From assembly GCF_014695585.1 (NCBI RefSeq), contig NZ_JACJON010000060.1:115871-179870 (forward strand): 64,000 nucleotides of DNA. Direction: 5' to 3'. The notes beneath the pieces are model-generated. The model made no database searches, was not told the DNA's origin, and saw only the letters and a program-made list of their open reading frames with translations. This document shows positions 29,208 to 38,356 of this stretch, one piece after another. This stretch comes from Microcoleus sp. FACHB-831 (GTDB lineage: Bacteria > Cyanobacteriota > Cyanobacteriia > Cyanobacteriales > FACHB-T130). Each line of letters starts with the position of its first letter. Position 1 is the first letter of the stretch. A program made the position numbers and the translations under genes.

Positions 29208-30008
29208 ATGAATATTTTACCTGTTGAGGTTGTATCGCCTGTCTGGAGGAACCAAGTTGATTTGGCCTTTAAGGTTGGCACAAACCTTCTGTGGGCAATT
29301 GGCATTCTACTGATAACTCGCTTATCGATTAATATTGTAGGACGCTTGGCTGGCCGAGCGCTTAATCGCACAGAAGCAACCCTACGCAAGTTTCTGGTTC
29401 AAGCAGCGGAATTTTTAACGCTTGTAGTTGGGCTTGTGGCGGTTCTCAATAAGCTAGGAATTGAAACAGCTAGCGTGGTTGCTGTAGTCGGTGCTGCGGG
29501 TTTAGCTATCGGTTTGGCTTTGCAGGGTACGCTGTCCCACTTTGCGGCTGGGGTGATGCTTATTAGCCTGCGCCCGTTTGAGGTGGGAGATTATATCGAA
29601 GGTGCTGGTGTCGCTGGTGTGGTTGATGGTATCGGCATTTTCTCGACTACCTTAGTAACGCGAGACAACGTGATGATTACAGTCCCCAACGGTCAATTAT
29701 TTAGCGGGACGCTGAAAAATAACAGCGCTTTAGGCACGAGACGGGTGGATTTGGAAATTGATATAGGCGATCGCCCTATTGAAGCTACTATTACTCTTTT
29801 CCTCTCTTTGGTTCAGTCTCATCCTCTGATTTTGGATGAACCCCGCCCGACGTGTCACGTCCTCTCTATTCCTCCCGCCGGGACAATTTTATATCTACGT
29901 CCTTGGTGTAGAGCTGAAACCTACGATCACGTGCGTGCAGAAGTGCAACAACTTGTTAGAGAAGCCTTGAAGGAACATACAGCCGACAAAATGCAGGAGC
30001 CAGAATAA
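29208..30008 (+). CDS. MscS-family mechanosensitive ion channel
   Basis: 267 residues from ATG 29208; a TTG two codons earlier is also in frame. Three membrane helices: about 20-45, 60-82, and the pore helix about 88-115 with the Gly/Ala-rich VVAVVGAAGLAIGLALQGTL. The MscS beta domain follows (GVMLISLRPFEVGDYIE, VPNGQLFSGTLKNNS). These channels open on osmotic downshock to release solutes. The length is near E. coli MscS (286). It ends 160 bp before the convergent glycosyltransferase, with a bidirectional hairpin between. Confidence 0.92.
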   Translation: MNILPVEVVSPVWRNQVDLAFKVGTNLLWAIGILLITRLSINIVGRLAGRALNRTEATLRKFLVQAAEFLTLVVGLVAVLNKLGIETASVVAVVGAAGLAIGLALQGTLSHFAAGVMLISLRPFEVGDYIEGAGVAGVVDGIGIFSTTLVTRDNVMITVPNGQLFSGTLKNNSALGTRRVDLEIDIGDRPIEATITLFLSLVQSHPLILDEPRPTCHVLSIPPAGTILYLRPWCRAETYDHVRAEVQQLVREALKEHTADKMQEPE

Positions 30009-30117
30009 TAATAGAAAAATGGCAAAAAGTAAAATAAAAAACCCCTGTCTCTAAAAGCCAGGGATTGAATAACAATTTTTTGTCTAATTTATTTAAATCA
30101 ATATGGTTCATATGAGG

Positions 30118-30159
30118 TTGAGTTGTGAATTTTGAGTTAACTCAAAATTCACAACTCAA
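30118..30159. terminator. 21-bp perfect palindrome between convergent genes
   Basis: TTGAGTTGTGAATTTTGAGTT meets its exact reverse complement with no loop spacer. It sits between the ends of the mscS-like gene (plus) and the GT4 gene (minus), so it could stop transcription from both sides. T-tracts are weak, so this is moderate evidence only. Confidence 0.55.
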
Positions 30160-30167
30160 AACTCTAC

Positions 30168-31436
30168 TTACGCGCTGACTTGATCGAGGGATTCGGCTGG
30201 TTCTTCCAGCAGTTGGGTGTAGAGGTTACTTAATTGAGATGCTACGCCATCCCAGCTAAACATCTTCTCTACCCGCATTCTGGCATTGCGTCCCAATTCG
30301 CTCCGCCATTCGGGGTTAGCGAGAATGCGGTCAATTGCAGTTGCAAATGCTACATCATCCTTGGGAGGACACAGCAACCCGGTTTTTTCGGGCAACACTG
30401 TAAACTGAAGTCCGCCCACATCGCTGCCCACAACTGGGGTACCGCAAGCCATCGCTTCAATCGTCACCAAGCCAAAGGGTTCATAGTGGCTGGGAACTAC
30501 AGAGACATCAGCTGCTGCGTAGTAAACTGGCAGATCGTTTTCGCCCAAACGTCCGGGGAAGACGGTGATATCTGTGAGTCCCAGTTCGTTAACAATGCTT
30601 TCGATGCGATCGCGTTCTATGCCGTCACTTTGTCCGGGACGACTTCCACCACCAATAATTAGCTTTAATTTACTATTCCCGCGCAACTTAGACTTAGCAA
30701 CTGCGCGAACCAGGGTTTCTATGCCCTTCCGCTTGTCAAAACGTCCGACATATAACACTACTTTGGTGTCATCATCGATACCCAATTGCTGCCGCGCTTC
30801 TTCCTTTGTTATGGCGCCATAATGCCGAACATCAGTACCGCAGGGGATGATATCGATGTTGCCTTTCTTGGAAACCATCGACCGCATGTGTTCTTTTTCC
30901 TGCGGGCTGGTTGCTACAATTCTCTCTGCTGTTTCCAATACAGCTTTCTCGACATCTAATCGCATAGTAGCAATCATAGGGATGGTCGAAATCGCCCTAT
31001 ATTTGACGGCTCCCAAAGAGTGATAGGTATGAACTTGCTTGCTGCCTTGGATTTTCTTTAGCTGCATTCCTACCCAGCTAGAGATCCAGTAGTTAGTGTG
31101 AACTATGGGATAAACTACGCCGTTTTCTTCCTGAAATTTCAAGAATTCTTGTACAAAATCAGGGGCATATCCAAAAATATTATCTCGCGGTACAAACTGT
31201 TCTGGGCCTGCTGTTAAGCGAATTGTTCGGCAATTCGGGCTGTGTTGAACTATCCTGGGTTGTTCAGCATTGGCCTTGCGGGTAAACATATCTACTTGCC
31301 ACCCTTGTTTAGCAAGTGCCTCACCCACATACCTTACATAAACGTTTTGTCCGCCGGCTTCTTCCTTACCGATTTCAATTGCTGGATCTCCGTGGACAGA
31401 GATTAGGGCAATGTGCTTTTTGTTTGTGGAAATCAT
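30168..31436 (-). CDS. GT4-family glycosyltransferase (GT-B fold)
   Basis: 422 residues from ATG 31436. The N-terminal domain has ISVHGDPAIEIGKEEAGGQN, the glycine-rich acceptor/sugar site also found in sucrose-phosphate synthase, sucrose synthase and MshA-like enzymes. The C-terminal domain has VVLYVGRFDKRKGIETLVRA and PSHYEPFGLVTIEAMACGTP, the E-x7-E nucleotide-sugar signature. The donor is probably a nucleotide-activated hexose. A minimal SPS-type sucrose synthesis enzyme is possible because filamentous cyanobacterial SPS proteins are of this length, but substrate specificity cannot be read here. No signal peptide. Confidence 0.85.
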   Translation of the reverse strand: MISTNKKHIALISVHGDPAIEIGKEEAGGQNVYVRYVGEALAKQGWQVDMFTRKANAEQPRIVQHSPNCRTIRLTAGPEQFVPRDNIFGYAPDFVQEFLKFQEENGVVYPIVHTNYWISSWVGMQLKKIQGSKQVHTYHSLGAVKYRAISTIPMIATMRLDVEKAVLETAERIVATSPQEKEHMRSMVSKKGNIDIIPCGTDVRHYGAITKEEARQQLGIDDDTKVVLYVGRFDKRKGIETLVRAVAKSKLRGNSKLKLIIGGGSRPGQSDGIERDRIESIVNELGLTDITVFPGRLGENDLPVYYAAADVSVVPSHYEPFGLVTIEAMACGTPVVGSDVGGLQFTVLPEKTGLLCPPKDDVAFATAIDRILANPEWRSELGRNARMRVEKMFSWDGVASQLSNLYTQLLEEPAESLDQVSA

Positions 31437-32081
31437 ATGTTTTTTTTATGTTGGGTTTTAACGAATTTGATGATGAGCGGAGGTTAAAACTTTCCTCTGC
31501 TGTCCTATCAGCCCAAGGCATTTTAAAGGTTTGTAACTAAAGAATAAACTTCTAATTTGATGATGAACATCAACTACGGACGGAATCTACGAAACTGTTT
31601 ATTTAATACTTCTGGAGTAATACAGGTGCAAAGCAGTATTTTTACAACTCTCTTTGGAAATAGATAAAATAAGAAAATATTAGTCAAAGGGTATAAATCT
31701 TACAATTGGTGTGGCGATCGCGCTCTCAATGCTTGCTTACTCAGTTTGTTTTCTCGCCTAATATGTCGTTTGGGGGAGATCTTGACTAACTGTAGTAACG
31801 GCGTTCTCAAGTTCCGGAAAATCCCTTTAACAACAAGGTGTTGCGGGCTATTCTGATGGTGGATAAACTACAAATTTAATATCTATTTTATATTTATACT
31901 GTGTTTTACTCCTCCACAGGTTGTGAGGCGTGCTTATCCCTATGATGTATTAAAATAACTGTCCTAATCAAGCGCTTGCTCCAGGGCATCCCTCCATGCG
32001 ACGAGCAGCCCTGTAAAAAAAAAGGTTTTTGGGGCTAGCTTTTATCAATACATATCTGCTACTATAAGAAACTGTCACCCT
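31437..32081. other. Intergenic region before tRNA-Ser
   Basis: 645 bp with no convincing ORF. It contains the GT4 promoter side (AT-rich 31600-31700), a HIP1-like site near 31714, and a run of nine A at about 32017-32025. A TACTATAAG box at 32060-32068 may be the -10 of the tRNA-Ser gene. Confidence 0.4.
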
Positions 32082-32173
32082 GGAGAGGTGGCTGAGTGGT
32101 CGAAAGCGGCAGATTGCTAATCTGTTGTACGGCAGGTAACTCCGTACCGAGGGTTCGAATCCCTCCCTCTCCG
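32082..32173 (+). tRNA. tRNA-Ser (GCT)
   Basis: 92 nt with a class II long variable arm. Acceptor GGAGAGG/CCTCTCC with discriminator G; anticodon stem CAGAT/ATCTG region with loop TTGCTAA, giving GCT; variable arm TGTACGG..CCGTACC-like pairing; T arm GAGGG-TTCGAAT-CCCTC. CCA is not encoded. Serine codons AGC/AGU. Confidence 0.95.
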
Positions 32174-32584
32174 TTCTAATTTATAGCGATCGCACTGGCA
32201 CCAAAACCGCGTAGGTTGAGCGGTGGTTTTGTGGTGGTAGCAATGAGCGATCGCACCGATAGTTTGTCTTAAGCTGCCACGCGATGCAGTTTAGGATGCT
32301 GTTGGGTAAGGCAAGTATCCCGAACCTCCTGCGGACATCTCTTCGCACGCGCACGCAATAGCCAAAAGTGAAATGAATGCAGGAAAAAATAGCCAAACCC
32401 CTTTTGCCAAAACGGTTTAGCTATTGTAGTTCTATTTACTTGAATTGTTAAAACGCCCAAAGAGTTTTGCTCGTGCAATCCGCGCTCGCATCTAGCGGAA
32501 GGCGTAGCTGGTATCTAGAATACGTTAAATAGATTTAATATTTGTTGAGTAAGATTAGCGGGCTGTTGAGGATTGTAAAAGCAA
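32174..32584. other. Intergenic region between tRNA-Ser and natB-like gene
   Basis: 411 bp. Two HIP1-type sites lie near the start. There is an imperfect hairpin AATAGCcAAACC...GGTTTaGCTATT at about 32387-32424. No gene is supported. Confidence 0.4.
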
Positions 32585-33973
32585 ATGAATACACCTGATG
32601 CACGTAGAAAAGTCAAATCAAAACAAGCGATCGCCCTAGCAATTACCACATTAGCTACAGGCTTTCTAAGCGCTGGCTGTAACTCCCCCAGCAATACGAC
32701 CGGGCAGAACAACCCTACACCCACCGCCACTAGCACAGCAACGACTACCCCCGCCCCCTCTACTCCTGCTGCGACAACGGCTTCAGCCCCAGCTGCGGGC
32801 GGCACGGGACTCAAAATCGGCTCCTTGCTGCCTGTCACTGGCGACCTGTCCTCCATTGGACAAGCCCTGCCCGAACCCATTCGTTTAGCAGTAGATACCG
32901 TAAACAAATGCGGCGGCGTCAACGGTCAACCTGTAGCTTATGTCCCAGAAGATGACCAAACTGCGCCAGAAGCAGGCACGATAGCAATGACCAAACTCAC
33001 CGAATCAGACAAAGTTGCTGGTGTCATTGGTTCCTTTCCTAGCAGCGTCTCCAGTGCAGCCGCGCCGATTGCCGCACGCAGCAAGGTGATGATGATCTCT
33101 CCTGGCAGCACCAGCCCCGTATTTACTGAAAACGCCAAAAAAGGTCAATATCAAGGCTTTTGGGCGCGTACTGCTCCCCCAGATACCTATCAAGCTCAGG
33201 CTCTAGCCAAACTCGCCAGCGATAAAGGCTTTAAGCGCGTTTCTACCATCGTTATAAATAACGATTACGGTGTCGGCTTCGAGAAAGAATTTGTGCAAGC
33301 CTTCAAAAAACTCGGAGGAACAGTCGTCAACGAAACCAAGCCCACCCGCTACGACGCCAAAGCCGCTACCTTTGAAAGCGAAGCCGCTGCCGCATTTAAT
33401 GGCAAGCCAGAAGCAATAGCAGCCATTCTCTACGCCGAAACCGGAAGTTTATTCCTTAAAGCTGCATATCAGCAAGGTCTGAGCCAGGGAGCGCAGATTA
33501 TGCTGACAGACGGCGTATATTCATCGACTTTTCCAGAGCAAGTGGGCAAAGATGAATCTGGTAAATACATCCTCGCTGGAGCGGTTGGTACAGTTCCAGG
33601 AGCTAATGGCCCTGCATTAGGTGATTTCACAAAGTTTTGGAACGAGAAAACCAACGGTAAGCAGATAGGCCCCTATGTCCCTCAAACCTGGGATGCGGCG
33701 GTGTTGATGATGCTGTCAGCGCAAGCTGCTAAATCCAACACTGGTGAAGGAATCAAAAGCAAGCTTCGTGAAGTTGCCAATGCCCCCGGCACTGAAGTCA
33801 CGGATGCTTGTAAAGCGCTGGAGCTATTAAAGAAGGGCGAGGATATTAACTATCAGGGAGCCAGCAGCAACGTAGACATCGATGAAAACGGCGATGTAGT
33901 CGGCAGCTACGATGTGTGGGCAGTCCAACCGGATGGCAAAGTAGCCGTTACAGGTAAAGTCAGTCCGAAGTAA
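32585..33973 (+). CDS. natB: Amino-acid ABC transporter substrate-binding lipoprotein, NatB/LivK type
   Basis: 462 residues. Signal peptide and lipobox FLSAGC (Cys about 32), a ~45-residue Thr/Pro/Ala linker, then a type I periplasmic binding fold: LKIGSLLPVTGDLSSIGQAL, ASDKGFKRVSTIVINNDYGV, QIMLTDGVYSSTFPEQVG. NatB of Anabaena binds neutral amino acids for the N-I transporter NatABCDE, and overall layout and length fit that. A branched-chain amino acid or amide-binding homologue is the alternative. No permease genes are adjacent, as is usual for dispersed nat genes in cyanobacteria. It is followed by a dispersed repeat and a strong bidirectional terminator. Confidence 0.85.
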   Translation: MNTPDARRKVKSKQAIALAITTLATGFLSAGCNSPSNTTGQNNPTPTATSTATTTPAPSTPAATTASAPAAGGTGLKIGSLLPVTGDLSSIGQALPEPIRLAVDTVNKCGGVNGQPVAYVPEDDQTAPEAGTIAMTKLTESDKVAGVIGSFPSSVSSAAAPIAARSKVMMISPGSTSPVFTENAKKGQYQGFWARTAPPDTYQAQALAKLASDKGFKRVSTIVINNDYGVGFEKEFVQAFKKLGGTVVNETKPTRYDAKAATFESEAAAAFNGKPEAIAAILYAETGSLFLKAAYQQGLSQGAQIMLTDGVYSSTFPEQVGKDESGKYILAGAVGTVPGANGPALGDFTKFWNEKTNGKQIGPYVPQTWDAAVLMMLSAQAAKSNTGEGIKSKLREVANAPGTEVTDACKALELLKKGEDINYQGASSNVDIDENGDVVGSYDVWAVQPDGKVAVTGKVSPK

Positions 33974-33976
33974 AAA

Positions 33977-34008
33977 GCATTCCCAGGCTCCCGCCTGGGA
34001 ACGAGGGC
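33977..34008. repeat. Dispersed palindromic repeat (same family as 23400-23430)
   Basis: gcattcccaggctc ccgcctgggaacgagggc begins three bases after the natB-like stop codon. Arms TTCCCAGGC/GCCTGGGAA form a hairpin. It differs from the coding copy by one loop substitution or insertion. Confidence 0.85.
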
Positions 34009-34009
34009 A

Positions 34010-34057
34010 ACTAAAAAAGCCAAAGAAAGAATTTTTTCTTTCTTTGGCCTTTTTAGT
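34010..34057. terminator. Bidirectional intrinsic terminator
   Basis: ACTAAAAAAGCCAAAGAAAG and CTTTCTTTGGCCTTTTTAGT form a nearly perfect 20-bp stem around aatttttt, with A/T runs on both outer sides. It lies between the convergent natB-like gene and the secreted-protein gene at 34118. Confidence 0.85.
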
Positions 34058-34117
34058 TCAAGATACGGGGAAGTAAAGCCTTGCCCGGATTTGAAGTGCT
34101 TTTTACTTTTCCCTGCT

Positions 34118-34966
34118 TTAGAAACCTGAGAAGGTGTAACCCACACCTAGTAACAGACCCACCTCAGTTTCATCTTTAAACGATACGTTCAAACCAGCGG
34201 TTGCTGTGAATTGTGGTGAGAAGGGGAAATCAACTCCACCAGAAACCAGGAAACCAAACTTGCCTTTATCGGTGGAATAGGTGGCTCCACCGCCAATGTA
34301 AGGGGCGAAAGTAACAGGTTCAAAGGGATCTGTCTGCCGGAGTGAAAAGTCATAGGTCACTGGCAGCAGAATCACGGTATCGCTACCGAGGATAGCAGAG
34401 GGGCGCACTGACAAAGTATTTGTTAGTCCAATTTTGCTGAGGATAGCGAAGTTGCCTCGTCCCAAGGCAGTGTCTCCACCAAAACCAATGTTGGCACCAA
34501 CGCCAACGTAGCTGCGACCAGAACGAGTGGGTCGGCCCGGAGCGATCTCAGTTTGAGCAACCTTGGAAGGCTCGGTAGCAAGACCGTCAGCAGATGTCAT
34601 CGTTGTGCCGGGAACGGGTTGAGCTGGAGCCGTCTCGCTTGCTACGGGCGTTTCTGCTGTGGGTGTGGCTTGAGTTTCCTGCTGTTGGGTTGCCTGTGGA
34701 TACTCCACAGCCTGGACGATCTGGCCTTGGTTGTCTTCTGTGCGTGCTGGGACAGTTGGTTGTGAAATGGGTGCTATGGTAGCAGCTCTGGCAACTGGCT
34801 TGGAAGATGTATCAGATTCGCTGGCAGCGGGGGCAGATTCTGAAGACTGAGAAGACAAGGCAGGCACCGCCTCTGTCATCTGCGCTTGTGCTGACAACGC
34901 GCTGCTAACAAAGGTTATGGCTGTCAGACTCAGTAGAAAACTAACGTGCTTCGATAGGGTATTCAT
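34118..34966 (-). CDS. Secreted outer-membrane beta-barrel-like protein
   Basis: 282 residues from ATG 34966, which has GAGGAG five bases upstream; a GTG two codons earlier overlaps that site. The Sec signal peptide ends about ALSAQAQ. Residues about 30-145 are low complexity, rich in Ser, Ala, Pro, Thr and Gln. The C-terminal ~140 residues alternate hydrophobic and polar (YVGVGANIGFGGDT, FAPYIGGGATYSTDKGKFGF) and end in VGYTFSGF, an aromatic-terminal barrel signature. An eight-stranded OmpA/OprB-like small barrel is plausible. Function unknown. It resembles hypothetical porin-like proteins of cyanobacteria. Confidence 0.75.
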   Translation of the reverse strand: MNTLSKHVSFLLSLTAITFVSSALSAQAQMTEAVPALSSQSSESAPAASESDTSSKPVARAATIAPISQPTVPARTEDNQGQIVQAVEYPQATQQQETQATPTAETPVASETAPAQPVPGTTMTSADGLATEPSKVAQTEIAPGRPTRSGRSYVGVGANIGFGGDTALGRGNFAILSKIGLTNTLSVRPSAILGSDTVILLPVTYDFSLRQTDPFEPVTFAPYIGGGATYSTDKGKFGFLVSGGVDFPFSPQFTATAGLNVSFKDETEVGLLLGVGYTFSGF

Positions 34967-35231
34967 ATTCACTCCTCAACAATGGTGTCACAAAGTCACA
35001 AAAGCCAACTTTATAGGCTATTTTCGTTTAAATTCGCCCTCAGTAACTAATCCTCCTGCCGTTACTTTAAAAAATTTGCCGAATTTCCGCTACCCACCGA
35101 GGCAGAAACTTTACTAGAGAGAGTTGGAAATTGCTAGAGAAAGGGAGTTTTGTTAGCTGCGCCCAGTAGCACGTTTAATTAATATCTCCTACGCAAAACT
35201 CTATGGCTGATGCGCCGTTTGCCTCTGTAAG

Positions 35232-36170
35232 CTAGCTAAGATTATCCATTGCGATCGCTACTTGTTTGGAGACAAAGGGCAAAATTGATTTGTTTTGGCT
35301 ATGTTCTTTGCCTTCGGTAAAGACTACTAACAGGTAAGGTTGGCGGTTGGGTAGTTCTATGTAAGCCGCATCGTGACGGACTTTGCTAGTCCAACCAGCT
35401 TTAGACCACACTTGGGCATCTTCAGGGAGACCGCCACCGAGAAAACCGATTACTTGATTTTCTTCGCCAGGAGGTAACTCTACTGGGGTGAGGCTGCGTT
35501 TCATCAGAGCCATCATAGCTTGCGATCGCGTACTCGAAACCGCGATGCCACCTACAATACTGTGTAGCAACCGAGCTACTGCATTCGTCGTCACCATGTT
35601 CCGGTTTTCCATCATCTCCCCCAAAAAAGCCCGTTCTCGACCGTAAGGGCCATCACACCAAGTTTTTTGGTTGACATTAATTGCCTCTAACTCCGGCCAG
35701 CCAAGGGATTTGAAGTAGCGATTGACAAAATTGCGCTGAGATTTCCATGTTTCAAATGGCCCTTCGGGTAACTCTGGACCGCTAGTAGTACCAGTTAAAA
35801 CATCCACAATTAAGTTGGTGGCGTCGTTACTAGAATCAACGATCGCATCGCGGATGGCTCTTTCTAATTCAGAAGAACTCTGGAGCATTCCTTTTTCCAG
35901 CCACTCTTGCACTGCGACTAAATAGAACAGTTTCACGATGCTAGCTGGGTAGATGCGATCGCCCCCGCGATGGCTAAATCCTCTTACTGAGTATTTCCAG
36001 AATTCTTCTGGAGAAAGTGCCCCACCAGTATTCACAGCGACTGGCTGGTCATAGACTATCCATGTAAGGGCAATTCGGTCGGGTGCTAATCCCGGAAATT
36101 CTGTCCTAGTTTTTTCCAGGATGCTTTTGCCAAGGCGATCTAGTTGTTCGTCTGTACGAAAAAATGTCAT
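35232..36170 (-). CDS. Class A beta-lactamase-like serine hydrolase
   Basis: 312 residues. It shows the SxxK motif PASIVKLF (Ser about 77), an SND motif in VDSSNDATNLIVDVL (SDN-like), and a KTG-like KAGWTSK. These identify the penicillin-binding/beta-lactamase fold. No signal peptide is visible at the N-terminus (MTFFRTDEQLDRL), which is unusual for an enzyme acting on peptidoglycan; it may act in the cytoplasm or use another export route. Resistance function is not implied. Divergent from an NlpC/P60 peptidase gene, with a heptanucleotide tandem repeat between them. ATG 36170. Confidence 0.85.
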   Translation of the reverse strand: MTFFRTDEQLDRLGKSILEKTRTEFPGLAPDRIALTWIVYDQPVAVNTGGALSPEEFWKYSVRGFSHRGGDRIYPASIVKLFYLVAVQEWLEKGMLQSSSELERAIRDAIVDSSNDATNLIVDVLTGTTSGPELPEGPFETWKSQRNFVNRYFKSLGWPELEAINVNQKTWCDGPYGRERAFLGEMMENRNMVTTNAVARLLHSIVGGIAVSSTRSQAMMALMKRSLTPVELPPGEENQVIGFLGGGLPEDAQVWSKAGWTSKVRHDAAYIELPNRQPYLLVVFTEGKEHSQNKSILPFVSKQVAIAMDNLS

Positions 36171-36173
36171 TGT

Positions 36174-36203
36174 TCAGTTGTTAGTTGTTAGTTGTTAGTT
36201 GTT
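36174..36203. repeat. Heptanucleotide tandem repeat (GTTAGTT x ~4), STRR type
   Basis: Tandem 7-mers starting at about 36174, in the 60-bp gap between two divergent cell-wall genes. Short tandemly repeated heptamers are a known feature of heterocystous and other filamentous cyanobacteria. Copy-number change would alter promoter spacing. Confidence 0.8.
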
Positions 36204-36230
36204 ATTTTGAGGAGTCGGATTAGACCAAAG

Positions 36231-36947
36231 ATGGTGTCTTTCGAGCAAGTAAAAGCAATCATACCCTCTGACCTAGCTCACCCCAATGAGTATCAATGTG
36301 CAGTTAATCTGAATGTTTATGATTCCCCCAACTGCGATCGTTTGGCAACACAGGCTGCTGTCGGACGCCACTTGAGAATCTTATCGATAAATGAAGATAA
36401 AGCTGTAGAAGTTTGCCTATGCGAGGATGATTATTCAGGGTGGGTAGCGATCGCAGACTTGGAAGGTATTGAAGAGGCGACAAGCCACTATCGAGCGATC
36501 GCGCTACAACCCGAAGAAATTAGAGAAAGATTACCGCAGGCGATCGCCTTTACCCACGAAGCCGCAAAACACCCTAATTATTACCTGTGGGGAGGCACGG
36601 TGGGGCCAAACTATGACTGTTCTGGGCTGATGCAGGCAGCTTTTGCAAGCGTGGGGATTTGGTTGCCAAGAGATTCTTATCAGCAAGAAGATTTTACAGC
36701 CGCGATCGCTATGGAAGAACTACAGCCTGGGGATCTCATCTTCTTTGGGACAGTTGAGAAAACAACCCACGTAGGACTCTATTTGGGAGAAGGATGTTAT
36801 ATACATAGTTCTGGAAAAGAACAAGGGCGTAATGGAATTGGAATTAACCAGCTTTCGGAACAGGCAGATACTATCAGTAGATCTTATTATCAGCAACTGC
36901 GTAGGGCTGGGCGAGTAGTGGCGAGTTATCAGCCATCAAGATTTTAG
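36231..36947 (+). CDS. NlpC/P60 (C40) cell-wall cysteine peptidase
   Basis: 238 residues from ATG 36231. The frame extends upstream to 36192 but through the tandem repeat, so the internal ATG is preferred. The N-terminal ~90 residues form a bacterial SH3-like domain (YQCAVNLNVYDSPNCDRLAT). The catalytic part has Cys in GPNYDCSGLMQAAF (about 142), His in KTTHVGLYLG and a third polar residue in YIHSSGKEQG. This matches the cyanobacterial gamma-D-glutamyl-diaminoacid endopeptidases of the AvPCP/NpPCP type, which trim recycled murein peptides. No signal peptide, consistent with a cytosolic recycling role. Confidence 0.88.
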   Translation: MVSFEQVKAIIPSDLAHPNEYQCAVNLNVYDSPNCDRLATQAAVGRHLRILSINEDKAVEVCLCEDDYSGWVAIADLEGIEEATSHYRAIALQPEEIRERLPQAIAFTHEAAKHPNYYLWGGTVGPNYDCSGLMQAAFASVGIWLPRDSYQQEDFTAAIAMEELQPGDLIFFGTVEKTTHVGLYLGEGCYIHSSGKEQGRNGIGINQLSEQADTISRSYYQQLRRAGRVVASYQPSRF

Positions 36948-37134
36948 ATCGTAGATTTAGTCTGAACATCCGCTTCCACCCAGCGCATTTTGTATTCTCC
37001 TTGCAAAGCATTTCGCGCCGAAGGGGAGCAACACAGAAACCATTTAGTTCTGTTAATCCAAAATCATCCCTGCGGAGAAACTCCGACCTCCGCAAAATCT
37101 AAAATCCAAAATTACTTTGTGGTGTGAGGTAGAA

Positions 37135-38133
37135 ATGTTAATTCCTGAAAGATTGGTTCGTCAGAATGGCGCTGCTTCGTCAGTTCCATCTGTCTCGGTA
37201 GTAGCGCCGATATATAACGAAGTGGAGAGTTTGCCGCATTTGATAGAGGCGATCGCTTCTACTTTAACTTCGGCTGGATTGACCTATGAAATAATCTGTG
37301 TCGATGATGGCTCAACTGATGGTTCGGTGGAATTGCTCAAGCAGTTAGCACAAAACCGCAGCGATTTAAAAGCAGTGCTGCTGCGTCGCAACTACGGTCA
37401 AACACCAGCAATGGCAGCTGGGTTTAATTATGCACGAGGCGGGGCGATTGTCACCTTGGATGCCGACTTGCAAAATGACCCAGTTGATATCCCGCGACTG
37501 CTAGCAAAATTAGATGAAGGTTACGACTTGGTGAGTGGTTGGCGTAAAAATCGGCAAGATGCCGCAGTTACTCGCCTGCTTCCTTCCAAAATCGCTAACT
37601 GGCTGATTGCGCGGGTGACGGGCGTGGATTTGCATGACTACGGTTGTTCCCTCAAAGCCTATCGAACGGAACTTGTTGCAGACATGAATCTGTATGGCGA
37701 GTTACATCGGTTTTTGCCTGCATTAGCATACATCGAAGGCGCGAAAATTGCCGAAATGCCCGTGCTTCATCATGCCCGCCAGTATGGTCGCAGTAAGTAC
37801 GGCTTGGGGCGGACTTTCCGGGTAGTTATGGATTTGCTAACTATCTGGTTTATGAAGAAATTTCTGACACGTCCCATGCACGTATTTGGTTGGTTTGGCC
37901 TAATTTCCATAGTGTCGGGGACGTTGTTGGGCGGCTATCTGACTTTTCTAAAACTGGGGTTAGGACAGAGTATCGGTCATCGACCTCTATTAATTTTGGC
38001 GGTTGTGCTGTTGTTGGCAGGCGTGCAGTTGTTTAGTTTTGGGCTGCTGGCGGAGCTATTGATGCGAACTTATCACGAATCTCAGGGCAGACCAATCTAC
38101 AGGGTAAGGGAAGTTGTGGAGCCAAAACAGTAG
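37135..38133 (+). CDS. GT2 membrane glycosyltransferase (DPM1/GtrB-like)
   Basis: 332 residues from ATG 37135, with GAGGT five bases upstream; a TTG six codons earlier is less likely. GT-A catalytic domain: VSVVAPIYNEVESLPHLIEA, CVDDGSTDGSVELL, TLDADLQNDPVDIP (DxD) and a KYGLGRTFRVV tail. Two C-terminal transmembrane helices (about 255-280 and 292-318). Homologues transfer a sugar from UDP- or GDP-sugar to undecaprenyl or dolichyl phosphate for later glycan modification. Lipid carrier and sugar are not determinable here. It is followed by a palindrome and MITE-rich region. Confidence 0.9.
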   Translation: MLIPERLVRQNGAASSVPSVSVVAPIYNEVESLPHLIEAIASTLTSAGLTYEIICVDDGSTDGSVELLKQLAQNRSDLKAVLLRRNYGQTPAMAAGFNYARGGAIVTLDADLQNDPVDIPRLLAKLDEGYDLVSGWRKNRQDAAVTRLLPSKIANWLIARVTGVDLHDYGCSLKAYRTELVADMNLYGELHRFLPALAYIEGAKIAEMPVLHHARQYGRSKYGLGRTFRVVMDLLTIWFMKKFLTRPMHVFGWFGLISIVSGTLLGGYLTFLKLGLGQSIGHRPLLILAVVLLLAGVQLFSFGLLAELLMRTYHESQGRPIYRVREVVEPKQ

Positions 38134-38156
38134 GTCGAGGCGCGGTGTGTTTGCCT

Positions 38157-38190
38157 AGAGCAGTTATGGAAAATTTTCCATAACTGCTCT
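38157..38190. repeat. 34-bp perfect palindrome (copy 1)
   Basis: AGAGCAGTTATGGAAAA meets its exact reverse complement TTTTCCATAACTGCTCT. The same palindrome recurs at 40231-40260, and a half copy lies at 38339-38352. Also serves as a possible transcription end for the GT2 gene, though no T-run follows. Confidence 0.9.
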
Positions 38191-38338
38191 GGTAGCAGTA
38201 TTTTCCATCCTTGCTCACCAACTTGGCATACCAGAAGCCGCGATCGCCGAATTATTCAATAGCTGTCTTGCGTGATATTCCTACATTGCGATCGCCGCTA
38301 CCCGTAAAACGCAGTAACCACGCTACCTACTTTTGCCT

Positions 38339-38352
38339 AGAGCAGTTATGGA
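38339..38352. repeat. Half copy of the 34-bp palindrome
   Basis: TGCCTAGAGCAGTTATGGA (38334-38352) repeats the left arm and its 5' flank of copy 1. It is cut off four bases before MITE-like element 1. Confidence 0.75.
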
Positions 38353-38356
38353 GGGA

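Noticed and set aside
32181..32478. Two overlapping minus-strand ORFs of about 70 codons between tRNA-Ser and the natB-like gene
   Set aside because: No ribosome sites, unnatural composition and mutual overlap; treated as non-coding.
35232..36170. Antibiotic resistance beta-lactamase
   Set aside because: Motifs show the fold only (SND and KAG in place of SDN and KTG) and no signal peptide; resistance cannot be claimed.
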